Assembly (NCBI GenBank): GCA_045591885.1
Contig: JAZNTT010000042.1
Location: 1 to 26,898 of the forward strand
Length of the DNA: 26,898 nt
Direction: 5' to 3'
Source: Colimorpha_A sp045591885
GTDB taxonomy: Bacteria; Bacillota; Clostridia; Oscillospirales; CAG-272
The position numbers and the translations under genes are program-made. Within the stretch, counting starts at the first letter, position 1; every line of letters starts with the position of its first letter. Below the pieces are notes generated by a model. The model had not been told where the DNA came from and made no database searches. It saw nothing but the letters and a program-made list of their open reading frames with translations. This document shows, piece by piece, positions 1 through 9,602 of the stretch.

Positions 1-1722
1 TGGGAGCTTGTATTCTGCGAGCTTTACGCAGGCGGCAAGTATAATAACAATGCTGACGCATCCTCATATAAATATTCGCTGGGACTTAACGGACTCGGTG
101 CCTGTGCTACGCAGTACAGCTCCGAGTACATGAACGTTAAATCCTACAAGGATACAAAGGTCTATTCGATTGACTTCAAAAAAGGTAAGCCTGTAACCGA
201 GCTTGCCGTTACGGAGCTTTCTCGCAGAGAAAAAAGGACGGGAACCGTCATTCGCTGGCGTCCGGATCTTCAGGTATTTACCGACATTGCAATCCCCAAG
301 GAATACTACCTTGATATGCTCAAGAAACAGTCGGTCGTAAACCCCGGAATCACGTTCCACTTCCGTTGGCAGGAAGGCAAGACCTTTGAGGAATACGATT
401 TCGTTTATGAGAACGGAATAATTGACTATGTAAGCGAGCTTGCAGGCGAAAATTCCCTGACCGCTCCGATAACGTGGTCAACTGAGACAAGGGGTAAAGA
501 TCGTGACGACAAGGACGAATACACCCTTAAGCTTGACGTTGCATTCTGTTTTTCTAACACTGTTAGCGTAATTGAATATTACCACAACTCAAGCTTTCTT
601 GAGCACGGCGGCTCGCCCGAAAAAGCTGTGAAGAGCGCTTTCGTCGCAGAGATTGACAAATATCTCAAGGCTAATGGCAAGTATCTAAAGAACGAAGCCA
701 AAATTACGTTCTCCGACGTTGAGGACTGTCTCGTTTTCGTGTCTAACAGCTTCTCAACGCAGACATCGTACGAAAACCAGACAAAGAAATCAATAACTAA
801 TACCTTTATTGCCGAAGCCATGACGCAGTTCCTTCGACACAATCTTGAAATTTATTTCATCGAAAAGCCGCTCGAAGCAGAAAAGATCGTTTCTCAGGTG
901 CTGATAAACAAAAGAAGCCGCGAAAGAGCCGAGACGACACGTCTTGACATCAAGAAGAAGCTCAGCGGCTCTATGGACGTTGCTAACAGAGTTGAAAAAT
1001 TCGTTAACTGCCGATCAAAAGACCCCGAAATCCGTGAGCTTTATATCGTCGAGGGTAACTCTGCACTTTCATCCTGTAAGACGGGGCGGGCTGCGGAATT
1101 CCAGGCTATAATTCCCGTTCGAGGTAAAACGCTAAATTGCCTCAAAGCGCCTTACGATAAGATTTTTAAGAGTGAAATCATAACCGATCTGCTTAAAGTA
1201 ATCGGCTGCGGTGTCGAAATTAAAGGAAAGGTCAAGGGGGACATTGTTCCCTTCTCCCCGGAATCGCTTCGTTGGAGTAAGATAATTATCTGTACCGATG
1301 CCGACAAGGACGGATTCCAGATCAGAACCCTAATCCTCACGCTCTTTTATCGTCTTCTTCCCACACTGATCAAAATGGGTAAGATATATATTGCCGAGTC
1401 TCCGCTTTACGAGATCAACGTCAAGAACGATACTTTCTTTGCATATAACGAGGCTGAGAAGATCAAAATTCTCGAAAGCATCGGTGATCAGAAGTACACA
1501 CTTCAAAGATCTAAAGGACTTGGTGAAAACGAGCCTGAAATGATGTGGCAGACAACTATGAATCCGGCAACACGCCGACTTATTCAGGTAACAGAAGCCG
1601 ACGCGGAGGAAACCGCAATCATTTTCGATACGCTTCTCGGTGATGACCTCGCGGCAAGAAAAGCATTCATTACCGAAAACGGTGAGAAGTACCTATCAGA
1701 TCTCGATTTTGATGACGATTAA
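1..1722 (+). CDS. Type IIA DNA topoisomerase B subunit (GyrB/ParE-like), 5' end missing
   Basis: ATPase/Toprim subunit of a type IIA topoisomerase, which works with an A subunit to pass DNA strands and alter supercoiling or decatenate. The frame is open to the window edge, giving 573 visible residues; about 90-100 N-terminal residues should lie outside. Visible first is the ATP-lid region (AGGKYNN at residues 10-16, then GLNGLGA), followed by the transducer domain. The Toprim domain has EGNSA starting at residue 351 and DADKDG at 433-438, and the end of the protein carries QRSKGLGE. The metal-binding Glu and the DxD pair are kept, but the usual EGDSAGG and DADVDG motifs are altered, so this looks like a divergent paralogue rather than the main GyrB. 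No A subunit follows. addB begins 14 bases after the stop, so the genes are probably co-transcribed. An internal ATG at 130 is not the true start because homology continues upstream of it. Confidence 0.88.
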   Translation, partial: WELVFCELYAGGKYNNNADASSYKYSLGLNGLGACATQYSSEYMNVKSYKDTKVYSIDFKKGKPVTELAVTELSRREKRTGTVIRWRPDLQVFTDIAIPKEYYLDMLKKQSVVNPGITFHFRWQEGKTFEEYDFVYENGIIDYVSELAGENSLTAPITWSTETRGKDRDDKDEYTLKLDVAFCFSNTVSVIEYYHNSSFLEHGGSPEKAVKSAFVAEIDKYLKANGKYLKNEAKITFSDVEDCLVFVSNSFSTQTSYENQTKKSITNTFIAEAMTQFLRHNLEIYFIEKPLEAEKIVSQVLINKRSRERAETTRLDIKKKLSGSMDVANRVEKFVNCRSKDPEIRELYIVEGNSALSSCKTGRAAEFQAIIPVRGKTLNCLKAPYDKIFKSEIITDLLKVIGCGVEIKGKVKGDIVPFSPESLRWSKIIICTDADKDGFQIRTLILTLFYRLLPTLIKMGKIYIAESPLYEINVKNDTFFAYNEAEKIKILESIGDQKYTLQRSKGLGENEPEMMWQTTMNPATRRLIQVTEADAEETAIIFDTLLGDDLAARKAFITENGEKYLSDLDFDDD

Positions 1723-1736
1723 TACGGGAGATAAAC

Positions 1737-4700
1737 ATGATCGAGTTTATTTTAGGCGGAGCAGGAAGCGGAAAGAGTGCGCTCATAACCGAGCGTATTC
1801 TTTCCGACTTGCGTGCCGGCAAGAAAGTCATGCTGATAGTGCCGGAACAAGCGGCACTTTCAACTGAAAGTTCAATAACACTTGCAGCACAGCGGCAAAA
1901 TGTAAGCACACTTAATCTTGATGTGCTTAATTTCAGTCGCCTTTCTAACTACGCCTTCCGCATCTATGGCGGTATATCATATTCAAGCGTTACCCCGGGT
2001 GCGAAAGCGCTCATTTTGTGGGATGCGCTTTTTTCGTCTATTCCCTATCTTAAGCACTATAAAACCGAAATAGAGGACGCTGACAAGTTTGTTACGTCAC
2101 TAACTTCGCTTATTTCAGAGTTTAAGGCATATAACATTACACCTTTGATGCTTTCAGACGCATCAGAAGAAGCATTTGAGGATAACGAAAAGCTTTCTGC
2201 TAAGCTCTCAGATCTATCACTGATTTATTCCTCATATCTGTCTCTTTTAAACGAAAAATGGGATGATCCGTCAGACGATCTTACCAAGCTTTCAGCCATC
2301 CTTGAAGCAAACGATATGTTTAATGGGATTTCAGTATACGTTCATTCATTTAAAGGCTTTACGCCCCAACAGCTCGACGTTCTTCGATATATCTTTTTGC
2401 AGGCTGACAACGTAACAGTTACTTTTTGCATGCGCGATGATGATAATACGCTTTCCTTTGAAAGCGTAAAAGAGACAAAGAAGGCGCTTACAGATTTACT
2501 AAGAACATCGCCTAAGATAACTAATCTTAACGGAGAAACCGGAAAGTCTGAAGAGATATCGTTTCTCGAGAAAAATCTTTGGAATAATGATTCTAATGTT
2601 TCGTACTCCAAGGCAACAGACAAGGTTAAGTCTATAACTTGTTCTGACCCATATGATGAGGCAGAGTTTGTTGCGGCTGATATCTTTTCGGTCATCCGTC
2701 AAGGAGCACGGTACCGTGACTTTGCAGTAATTGCGCGTGATATTCAACGATATAAAGGAATAATTGACGCAGTATTTGAAAAATTCGGTCTACCTTTCCG
2801 AGTGTTCAATGAAATACCTCTGTCCGAGCAACCGCTGTTTAAGCTAATCATATCAGCCCTTGACATAAAGAACGGCGGCTGGTCCACCTGCGACGTTATG
2901 GCATATCTCAAAACCGGACTTTGCCCTGTCGATCCAAATGAACGAGACCGCCTTGAAAACTATGTCTCCGCATGGAATATTAGAGGCAGCCAATGGATAA
3001 GTGAAGTTGGCTGGTTTATGAATCCGGACGGCTATACCGACCGTTTGACTGCTGAAGGCACAGAGCTTCTTGATGAAGTAAATGAGCTGAGAGTCAGAAT
3101 AGTACGTCCCCTTGAAAAGCTGCATGAGTCACTTGACGGAAAGTCGACCGTCAAGACCATTTGTCATGCTATTTATGCTTTTCTTACTGATCTTAAGGTT
3201 GATGAAAATATCCTGAACGGCAACAACGATGATGATATTCGCCTTTGGAACTGCCTTTGTGACGTACTCGACACGATGTGTGACACCGTAGGTGATAGGA
3301 AGGCAGACTCTAAGCTGTTTTCCGGATTATTTTCGACAATCGTTTCACAAACGAGCGTCGGAACTCTTCCATCGACTATTGACGAAATTGCAGTCGGCTC
3401 AGCAAACCTTATTCGCGTACAAGACGTGAAGCATTCATACGTTCTTGGGCTTAACGAAAACGTCTTCCCCGCTCAGATTAGCGAAAACAGCTTCTTCTCA
3501 GATGCAGATAAGGTTTATCTCGAGACCTGCGGTTTGAATCTATCCCCGACAAGTGACAAGGCATTCTACGAAGAGCTTTACTATTTCTATACATCTGTTA
3601 CCTGCGCAAGCGAAAGCGTTACACTCCTGTCCGCGCTAAAAGACGCTGATGGCAAGGCGCTTCGTCCCTCGGTTGCTTTTAACAGAATCGCCGCTATAAT
3701 GCCGGGTGCGCAGTCATTTAAAACATCAGAGCTTAATAGGTCGCGGCTCATCTGTACCCCTATGCAGTCCTTTGAGCACTTATATTCCTTAGACGGGAAT
3801 GAGGGAGAGGCACTTAAACGCGTATACGAGAGTATACCCGAATTCAGCGTCATTGTCTCCTCAGAAAGACAGGGACTGCAAACAACCGATGAAACGCTCA
3901 GCAAAAATATTGCCGCGAAAATATTTGACGGTGATCTGTATCTGTCTCAATCTCAGCTTGAAAAATTTGTTTTATGCTCTTTTGCTTTTCAATGTGAGCA
4001 TGTCCTTAAGTTAAAGGATCAAAAGAAAGCGGATTTTAACAACGCAGACACGGGAAATCTCATTCACAGAGTCCTTGAGAAGTTCTTTACAAGCATACAA
4101 ATTGACAGCAAAATTCCGGAAATATCTGACGCAGAGCTTGAGGAGCAGATCGATCTGATCCTCAACGATTACCTGGGCGGTATATTTGGAAAGCATACCG
4201 ACGTAAACATTTCTAAGCGTTCTTTTCAGCTATTTATGCGCCTTAAGAAGACGCTTATCATTCTTATTCGTAATCTGCTAAACGAATTTAAGGAAAGCGA
4301 GTTTATTCCTTCATTCTTCGAAATGAGAATCGAAAACAGCGATGACAGGAACACAGTTGCTCCTCTCGAGTTCCCTCTGCCCGGAGGCGCTAAAGCCTCG
4401 GTTTACGGCAGAGTCGACCGAGTCGATACATATAAACGAGGCGGCAACGTGTACGTTCGTATAGTTGATTATAAGACAGGCAATAAGGAATTTAACCTTG
4501 CCGACGTAGCTCTCGGTCTTAATATGCAGATGCTTATATATCTGTTCTCTATCTGGAACGATAAGGACGGAAGATTCAAGAAGTTGTTATCAGTCGACGG
4601 AGAGGTCATACCTACGGGTGTTCTATACATGAAATCAAAACTCAGCGATATCAAGGCAGATGCTAATGCAAGCCCTGAAGCAATATACTCTCTTGCCGAG

Positions 4701-5060
4701 AAATCACTAAAGAGAAACGGTCTTTTACTAAACGACAAAGAAATTCTTGAGTTAATGGAAAAAAAGCTGAGCGGAAGGTATATTCCGATCACCTTGAAAA
4801 AGGATCCGAAGCCCAACGAGAGCATCTACACGAAAACTTCACTTTCAAGCTTGCATACACTCGAAGAATTCGGTGCGCTCCGCAGAAGCATTGAGGATAC
4901 TGTAACAAAGCTTGCCAATGAGATGAGAAGCGGAAAGGCAGATTGCAAGCCGCTCAAAAACAAGCGAAATGACGGGTGTAAATACTGTGCTTACCTCTCG
5001 GTATGCAGAAACAACGCCGCATTCGAATCAAAGGAGGACAAAGGTAAGTTCTATGGATAA
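1737..5060 (+). CDS. addB: ATP-dependent helicase/nuclease subunit B (AddB)
   Basis: Subunit of the AddAB helicase-nuclease, which resects double-strand DNA ends for RecA-dependent repair, the Gram-positive counterpart of RecBCD. The protein has 1107 residues, near the usual AddB length. It opens with a Walker A motif (GGAGSGKS, residues 7-14). A C-terminal RecB-type nuclease follows, with GNLIHRVLEKF and then GRVDRVD and VDYKTG. Cysteines at 747, 1081, 1084 and 1090 match the C-xn-C-x2-C-x5-C pattern that holds the 4Fe-4S cluster in AddB proteins. The start has a GGGAG ribosome site just upstream, within 15 bases of the preceding stop. The gene overlaps addA by 8 bases, as expected for two subunits made in equal amounts. 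Confidence 0.96.
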   Translation: MIEFILGGAGSGKSALITERILSDLRAGKKVMLIVPEQAALSTESSITLAAQRQNVSTLNLDVLNFSRLSNYAFRIYGGISYSSVTPGAKALILWDALFSSIPYLKHYKTEIEDADKFVTSLTSLISEFKAYNITPLMLSDASEEAFEDNEKLSAKLSDLSLIYSSYLSLLNEKWDDPSDDLTKLSAILEANDMFNGISVYVHSFKGFTPQQLDVLRYIFLQADNVTVTFCMRDDDNTLSFESVKETKKALTDLLRTSPKITNLNGETGKSEEISFLEKNLWNNDSNVSYSKATDKVKSITCSDPYDEAEFVAADIFSVIRQGARYRDFAVIARDIQRYKGIIDAVFEKFGLPFRVFNEIPLSEQPLFKLIISALDIKNGGWSTCDVMAYLKTGLCPVDPNERDRLENYVSAWNIRGSQWISEVGWFMNPDGYTDRLTAEGTELLDEVNELRVRIVRPLEKLHESLDGKSTVKTICHAIYAFLTDLKVDENILNGNNDDDIRLWNCLCDVLDTMCDTVGDRKADSKLFSGLFSTIVSQTSVGTLPSTIDEIAVGSANLIRVQDVKHSYVLGLNENVFPAQISENSFFSDADKVYLETCGLNLSPTSDKAFYEELYYFYTSVTCASESVTLLSALKDADGKALRPSVAFNRIAAIMPGAQSFKTSELNRSRLICTPMQSFEHLYSLDGNEGEALKRVYESIPEFSVIVSSERQGLQTTDETLSKNIAAKIFDGDLYLSQSQLEKFVLCSFAFQCEHVLKLKDQKKADFNNADTGNLIHRVLEKFFTSIQIDSKIPEISDAELEEQIDLILNDYLGGIFGKHTDVNISKRSFQLFMRLKKTLIILIRNLLNEFKESEFIPSFFEMRIENSDDRNTVAPLEFPLPGGAKASVYGRVDRVDTYKRGGNVYVRIVDYKTGNKEFNLADVALGLNMQMLIYLFSIWNDKDGRFKKLLSVDGEVIPTGVLYMKSKLSDIKADANASPEAIYSLAEKSLKRNGLLLNDKEILELMEKKLSGRYIPITLKKDPKPNESIYTKTSLSSLHTLEEFGALRRSIEDTVTKLANEMRSGKADCKPLKNKRNDGCKYCAYLSVCRNNAAFESKEDKGKFYG

Positions 5061-8000
5061 TAATAAACCCAAGTGGACTGGCGAGCAAACCGCAGCAATT
5101 ACCGATAAATCCTCTGATATACTTGTCTCAGCCGCCGCGGGATCCGGAAAGACCGCCGTTCTTACAGAACGTCTTATAAGAAAAATAACCGATACAGAGT
5201 CACCCGTTGACGTGAGCAGAATTCTTGTCGTAACCTTTACCGAGGACGCATCAAACGAGCTAAAGGTTCGTATTCGTGACGCAATAACCGCCGCAATGGC
5301 AGAGCATCCGACGAATAAGCATCTGCAAAGGCAGTATCTTTTACTCCCAAGTGCTAAGATATCAACTATTCACGGCTTCTGCCTCGATCTCATCAGAGGA
5401 AACTACGAGCTTCTCGGATTATCTCCCAAGCTCCGCGTTTCAGACGAGGGTCAAAACTCACTTTTAATGCAACAAGTAGCAGACAGCGTCATCGACGGTT
5501 ATTATTCCTCTTTGCCCGAATATAACGACATTGACAATTTCGTTGATTTTGCAGATAATTTCATCACACTTCAAGATACTTCTCTGACAGCGAGAGTTAT
5601 TCAGATATACAAAAAGCTGCAGTCATATCCTGAAGGTATTGATTTTCTGAAGAAATCCGAAGCTAACTACGATATACCAGATGGTGACATCACAGGAACT
5701 GTATGGTGTGAGACGCTGTTTTCATATCTTAAGCAATTTTTTGGCTATTATCTGGCAATTCTTGAAGATGCCTGCGAAAGCATATTGACATATCCCGAAA
5801 TTTCCGATAAATATATTCCCTCATTTGAATCGCATATTGACGGTATAAAAACCATACTGAATGCAATTGCAACAGGCAGCTACACTAATGTCAGTAAGAC
5901 AATTAACGAAATTAAATTTAAGTCGATCAGCTATAAAAAAGGATATGTCGACGATGACACGCTGACGTTCTGCAAGCAGATGCGCAAGGAGTTTGCGGAT
6001 CAATTCAAGATTGTAAAATCAAGCTACTTCTCATATTCTCCCGAGGCGCTTTCCGCATCGGCAAAAGTCAGCAAGGATTATATCTCCAAATTACATAAGC
6101 TTCTAACATCATTTAACAATAAGTTTTCATATGAAAAACGTAAAAGAGGTATAATCGACTTCAACGATATGGAGAGAATGGCATATTCCCTCTTGGTTAA
6201 TTCCGACGGGTCTTATACCGCGCTTGCTAACGAGGTCGCTAACAGATTCGACGAGATCTGCATCGACGAATATCAAGACGTAAACTCGCTTCAGGACGCC
6301 ATATTCAAATCAATAACAAGATCCACCCATAGATTTATGGTCGGAGATATAAAACAGAGTATATATGGATTCAGAGGCGCAGAGCCTAAAATTTTTGCGG
6401 ATTACAGACTTGATAATGACGTTAAGCTCATATCCCTTACACACAATTTCCGTTCGGATAAAACTGTCATTGACATTTCGAACGAAATATGCGGAAATCT
6501 CTTTTCCAAATACGGAAAAACCGTTCCGTACGACGATAGCGACAGGCTCTTTTTTGCAAAGGATTCAACAGAACTCCAAGAGCCGGAGATTGTTGTAATT
6601 GAGGACCAAGACGCTTCCGAGGGTGAGTTAGACCAAATTATCGATGAGGATAACTCAGAAACAGAGAGCGAGGTCAATAGCGAAGCGAAATACGTTGCAA
6701 GGAGAATTAACGAGCTTGTGTCCGGCGGTGTGTCTCCATCAGATATTGCTATACTTCTCCGTTCTGCAAAAAGTGAAGCGAAGATGTTTGAGGAGGCTCT
6801 TTCGGAATACGGAATTCAGAGCCGAAACAAAGAGCAAAAAGATCTGTTTACAAACGCAGAGGTCGTACTGCTTCTATGTGTTTTGAACATTATAGACAAT
6901 CCAAGCAGAGACGTTTATCTGGCAGGCGCGCTCAAAAGTCCGCTTTATAACGTGACGCTTTCTGAGCTTGTCGATATACGTAAACACTCCGAAAAATCTA
7001 CCCTCTACGAGGCACTTATCAAGTATACGGAGGATTTTAGCTTTAAGAAGGGTGAATATTTCTTAAGAAAGCTTGAGGAATACAGAAAACTCTCAAGAAT
7101 GCCCGTTGACCGCCTGATTTGGCATATATATTGCGACAGTGGTTTACTTGCTTATGCATCTGATAATAAAATATCAGGCAAGGGCGGAAAAGCCAACCTG
7201 ATGAAGCTATATGAAAAAGCAAGATCCTTTGAAAGCGGAGCGTTTAAGGGTCTATATAACTTTATCAGGTACGTAAACGATATCCTTAACTCCGATTCCG
7301 TGATTCCATCACCCTCGACAAGTGAGGACGAGGGCGTCGTTCAAATAATGACGATACATAAATCCAAGGGACTTCAATTCAAATACGTATTTATCTGCGG
7401 CACCGCCAAACGCTTTAATACCATGGACGAAAGCGCGGATATCATTATTGATAAGAATGTTGGAACATCTCTTAAGCTATCAGACGAAAGCGGACTCGCC
7501 ACAGTAGACACTCTTTACAGAAAAATCTCTGCCTTAGAGATACGCAAAAAGAATTTTGAAGAGGAAATCAGAGTACTATACGTTGCATTGACGCGCGCAA
7601 AAAGCAAGCTGATAATACTCGCAACGGTTGAGAAAGCCGAAAAGCTCAAGGAACTGAAAAGGCATAAAAAATACTTGGATACCGCCGAAGGGTTCATCTA
7701 CTCGAGAAAGCCGAACTATATCAGTTGGATATTGTTATCCGAGGATTCAATACTCCCCAAATACGTTAACTGCGAGGAGATTACCGAGAATACAGTTAAC
7801 GAAAACTCAAATGCAGAGACACCCGCTTCCATCCTCGACGAAAATAAGATCAATGAATTAGTAAAAGATTATTCCTCACGTTTTTCATTCAAATATCCGT
7901 CGTCGGAAGCTTCAAGAATACCTGCTAAGCTCTCTGTGTCCGAGCTTTATCCGACAATTCTCGATGAGTATGACGACAGTCAAAAAATGTCAGAAAATAA

Positions 8001-8604
8001 AAAGCCGAAAATGCGCGTTCCTAAGTTTATCGACGAAAACGATTCTAAGGGGGCGAAGATCGGCACTGCAACACATCTGTTTATGCAGTTCTGTGACTTT
8101 GACCGCCTAAGCTCTGACGGAATAGACGCTGAAATCAAGAGAATGACAGATCTCGGTTTGCTCAACCCGACAGTTGCTTCTCTCGTAAACGTATATGCAA
8201 TCAGACGCTTCCTTCAAAACGATCTGTTTGAATCAATAAAAAACGCCACTCAAATCAGACGCGAGCTTCGTTTTAACGTCCATCTGAATGCTTCCGCATT
8301 TACAAAGGAAAAAAATCCATCGCTCGCGAAAGAGAATGTACTGGTTCAGGGCGTTATTGACTGCTTGTTTGAAACATCAGACGGTAAGACCGTATTGCTT
8401 GATTACAAGACAGACTTCGTTCCGAAGGAAATGTCACTTGGTGATGCAGAGGCAATGCTAATCGAACGTCATGTTACGCAGCTATCATACTATGCCGCTG
8501 CTTGCAAAACGATTATTGGCAAGGAAGTAGATAAAATTATTATTTATTCATTTGCGCTCGGACGCTCAATCGAAATACCGTCCGACAAGATATTGAGGGT
8601 ATAA
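5053..8604 (+). CDS. addA: ATP-dependent helicase/nuclease subunit A (AddA)
   Basis: UvrD-type 3'-5' helicase and nuclease subunit of AddAB, 1183 residues from the chosen start. Visible motifs in order: Walker A AAGSGKT (residues 28-34), IDEYQDVN (motif II), GDIKQSIYGFRGAEP (motif III), HNFRSD (IV), MTIHKSKGLQF (V), VALTRAK (VI). A C-terminal RecB-family nuclease follows, with GTATHLFMQF, VQGVIDCLF and LLDYKTDF. ATG 5053 is preferred over an upstream in-frame start at 4969 because the extra 28 residues lie inside addB and look non-native, while the conserved N-terminus (WTGEQ, ITDKSSDILVSAAAGSGKT) follows ATG 5053. The AAGGAGG at 5031-5037 is about 15 bases from this ATG, rather far, so coupling to addB translation probably helps. 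Confidence 0.96.
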   Translation: MDNNKPKWTGEQTAAITDKSSDILVSAAAGSGKTAVLTERLIRKITDTESPVDVSRILVVTFTEDASNELKVRIRDAITAAMAEHPTNKHLQRQYLLLPSAKISTIHGFCLDLIRGNYELLGLSPKLRVSDEGQNSLLMQQVADSVIDGYYSSLPEYNDIDNFVDFADNFITLQDTSLTARVIQIYKKLQSYPEGIDFLKKSEANYDIPDGDITGTVWCETLFSYLKQFFGYYLAILEDACESILTYPEISDKYIPSFESHIDGIKTILNAIATGSYTNVSKTINEIKFKSISYKKGYVDDDTLTFCKQMRKEFADQFKIVKSSYFSYSPEALSASAKVSKDYISKLHKLLTSFNNKFSYEKRKRGIIDFNDMERMAYSLLVNSDGSYTALANEVANRFDEICIDEYQDVNSLQDAIFKSITRSTHRFMVGDIKQSIYGFRGAEPKIFADYRLDNDVKLISLTHNFRSDKTVIDISNEICGNLFSKYGKTVPYDDSDRLFFAKDSTELQEPEIVVIEDQDASEGELDQIIDEDNSETESEVNSEAKYVARRINELVSGGVSPSDIAILLRSAKSEAKMFEEALSEYGIQSRNKEQKDLFTNAEVVLLLCVLNIIDNPSRDVYLAGALKSPLYNVTLSELVDIRKHSEKSTLYEALIKYTEDFSFKKGEYFLRKLEEYRKLSRMPVDRLIWHIYCDSGLLAYASDNKISGKGGKANLMKLYEKARSFESGAFKGLYNFIRYVNDILNSDSVIPSPSTSEDEGVVQIMTIHKSKGLQFKYVFICGTAKRFNTMDESADIIIDKNVGTSLKLSDESGLATVDTLYRKISALEIRKKNFEEEIRVLYVALTRAKSKLIILATVEKAEKLKELKRHKKYLDTAEGFIYSRKPNYISWILLSEDSILPKYVNCEEITENTVNENSNAETPASILDENKINELVKDYSSRFSFKYPSSEASRIPAKLSVSELYPTILDEYDDSQKMSENKKPKMRVPKFIDENDSKGAKIGTATHLFMQFCDFDRLSSDGIDAEIKRMTDLGLLNPTVASLVNVYAIRRFLQNDLFESIKNATQIRRELRFNVHLNASAFTKEKNPSLAKENVLVQGVIDCLFETSDGKTVLLDYKTDFVPKEMSLGDAEAMLIERHVTQLSYYAAACKTIIGKEVDKIIIYSFALGRSIEIPSDKILRV

Positions 8605-8694
8605 GAAGAGCGTCTCAATAAGTGTTTTTTCGTAATGCAAAGGTTTTTAAGTAATCAAAACATTTAAGCACAATATAGAATGACGGATATAATT

Positions 8695-8724
8695 GAAAAA
8701 GCACTTCTTTCGAAGTGCTTTTTC
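8695..8724. terminator. Bidirectional intrinsic terminator between addA and the tRNA pair
   Basis: A 12-bp perfect stem pairs 8696-8707 with 8712-8723 around a 4-base loop, with A-run on one side and T-run on the other. It can end transcription of addBA from the left and of the tRNA-Thr/tRNA-Tyr unit from the right. The 90 bases between the addA stop and this hairpin hold no convincing gene. Confidence 0.9.
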
Positions 8725-8809
8725 TGGTGGGAGCGGGTGGATTCGGACCACCGAAGTCACTGACAACAGATTTACAGTCTGCCCCCTTTGACCGCTCGGG
8801 AACGCTCCC
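8725..8809 (-). tRNA. tRNA-Tyr (GTA anticodon)
   Basis: An 85-base cloverleaf on the - strand with the long variable arm expected of bacterial tRNA-Tyr. The acceptor arms GGGAGCG and CGCTCCC pair perfectly, with discriminator A and an encoded CCA. The anticodon GTA is complementary to plus-strand 8773-8775. It lies 4 bases downstream of tRNA-Thr in the same transcript and directly before the terminator. Confidence 0.97.
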
Positions 8810-8813
8810 ATAT

Positions 8814-8888
8814 TGGAGCTGGTGATCGGAGTCGAACCAACAACCTGCTGATTACAAATCAGCTGCTCTGCCATTGAGCCACACCAGC
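8814..8888 (-). tRNA. tRNA-Thr (TGT anticodon)
   Basis: A 75-base cloverleaf on the - strand. Acceptor GCTGGTG pairs with CACCAGC; discriminator T and CCA are encoded. The anticodon stem is CTGAT/ATCAG and the loop TTTGTAA gives anticodon TGT (plus-strand 8854-8856), which reads ACA threonine codons. It is the first gene of the two-tRNA transcript. Confidence 0.97.
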
Positions 8889-8925
8889 ATTTAATGTCGC
8901 TGCCCGATTACCCGCAACGTTTGGT

Positions 8926-8954
8926 ATTATATCACATTACTTTGTTCTTGTCAA
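8926..8954 (-). promoter_or_regulatory. Sigma-A promoter of the tRNA-Thr/tRNA-Tyr unit
   Basis: Reading the - strand, TTGACA (8949-8954) and TATAAT (8926-8931) are separated by exactly 17 bases, a perfect consensus. The -10 lies about 38 bases before tRNA-Thr. Confidence 0.92.
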
Positions 8955-8972
8955 TAGCTATTTTCAAAAAAA

Positions 8973-9002
8973 TTGAATATTTTTTGTTATTTCGAATATA
9001 AT
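8973..9002 (+). promoter_or_regulatory. Promoter of the DUF4830 gene
   Basis: TTGAAT (8973-8978) and TATAAT (8997-9002) are separated by 18 bases and end 28 bases before the ATG at 9031. The element lies back to back with the tRNA promoter on the opposite strand, only 18 bases from its -35. Confidence 0.75.
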
Positions 9003-9030
9003 CTACTAACCAAACGATTTGGAGGAAGCT

Positions 9031-9528
9031 ATGTTTGTATTTTCCATAAAAGCATCAACCTTGAAGATAGGCGCAATTGTCTGTGCATCAGTTATAGCAC
9101 TCGTTGTTCTTCTCACAATGATACCTGTTACCGAGCCAACCGCGGCATCTCTTATGTATTCACCTGTATCTTCATATAATTACAACAACATAAACAGTAA
9201 TGATGACAGAATTACCTTCTTAAAGCAATTTGGATGGGAGGTCGATCAAGAACCAACTGAAACTGTCAAGGTGACCATTCCAACAAAATTTGATAAGATC
9301 TACATTGGCTACAACCAACTGCAAAAGCAACAAGGGCTTGACCTATCGAAATATAAAGGTAAAGAAGTTACTCGATATACATATAAAATAACAAACTTTA
9401 AGGAATATGGCGGAACAGTGTATGCAAACATCGTTGTTTATCGCGGAAAGATTATAGGCGGTGACGTATGCTCTGCTGACCTGAACGGTTTTGTTATGAC
9501 ACTCGACGGAAAGACTAAGCTTCCATAA
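9031..9528 (+). CDS. DUF4830 domain protein with N-terminal membrane anchor
   Basis: A 165-residue protein. The first 35 residues hold a hydrophobic segment (GAIVCASVIALVVLLTMI) that would act as an uncleaved signal anchor, placing the rest outside the membrane. The remainder resembles the DUF4830 family of Clostridia, recognised from features such as RITFLKQFGWEVD, a central YNQLQKQQGLDLSKYKGK and the C-terminal VVYRGKIIGGDVCSADLNGF. The function of the family is unknown to me. ATG 9031 is chosen over an in-frame TTG at 9019 because GGAGGA at 9021-9026 is the ribosome site. The gene is monocistronic, between its own promoter and a strong terminator. Confidence 0.85.
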   Translation: MFVFSIKASTLKIGAIVCASVIALVVLLTMIPVTEPTAASLMYSPVSSYNYNNINSNDDRITFLKQFGWEVDQEPTETVKVTIPTKFDKIYIGYNQLQKQQGLDLSKYKGKEVTRYTYKITNFKEYGGTVYANIVVYRGKIIGGDVCSADLNGFVMTLDGKTKLP

Positions 9529-9552
9529 AAAAGCGGCAAAGGCCGCTTTTTT
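9527..9552 (+). terminator. Intrinsic terminator after the DUF4830 gene
   Basis: GCGGC (9533-9537) pairs with GCCGC (9542-9546) around AAAG, extended by A-run/T-run pairing, and followed by TTTTTT. The stem begins at the stop codon. Confidence 0.9.
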
Positions 9553-9553
9553 A

Positions 9554-9582
9554 TTTACATTTATAATTTTTTGTGTTATAAT
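9554..9582 (+). promoter_or_regulatory. Promoter of the alpha/beta hydrolase gene
   Basis: TTTACA (9554-9559) and TATAAT (9577-9582) with 17-base spacing, starting directly behind the preceding terminator and 20 bases before the ATG at 9603. Confidence 0.8.
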
Positions 9583-9602
9583 CGTAAAGAGGCGGTGATG
9601 TA

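Noticed and set aside
4969..5052. N-terminal extension of AddA by 28 residues
   Set aside because: The added residues are encoded inside addB in another frame and do not look like AddA. The conserved N-terminus begins at ATG 5053.
8647..8874. 75-codon frame on the - strand
   Set aside because: It translates the terminator and the two tRNA genes; the cloverleafs explain the sequence.
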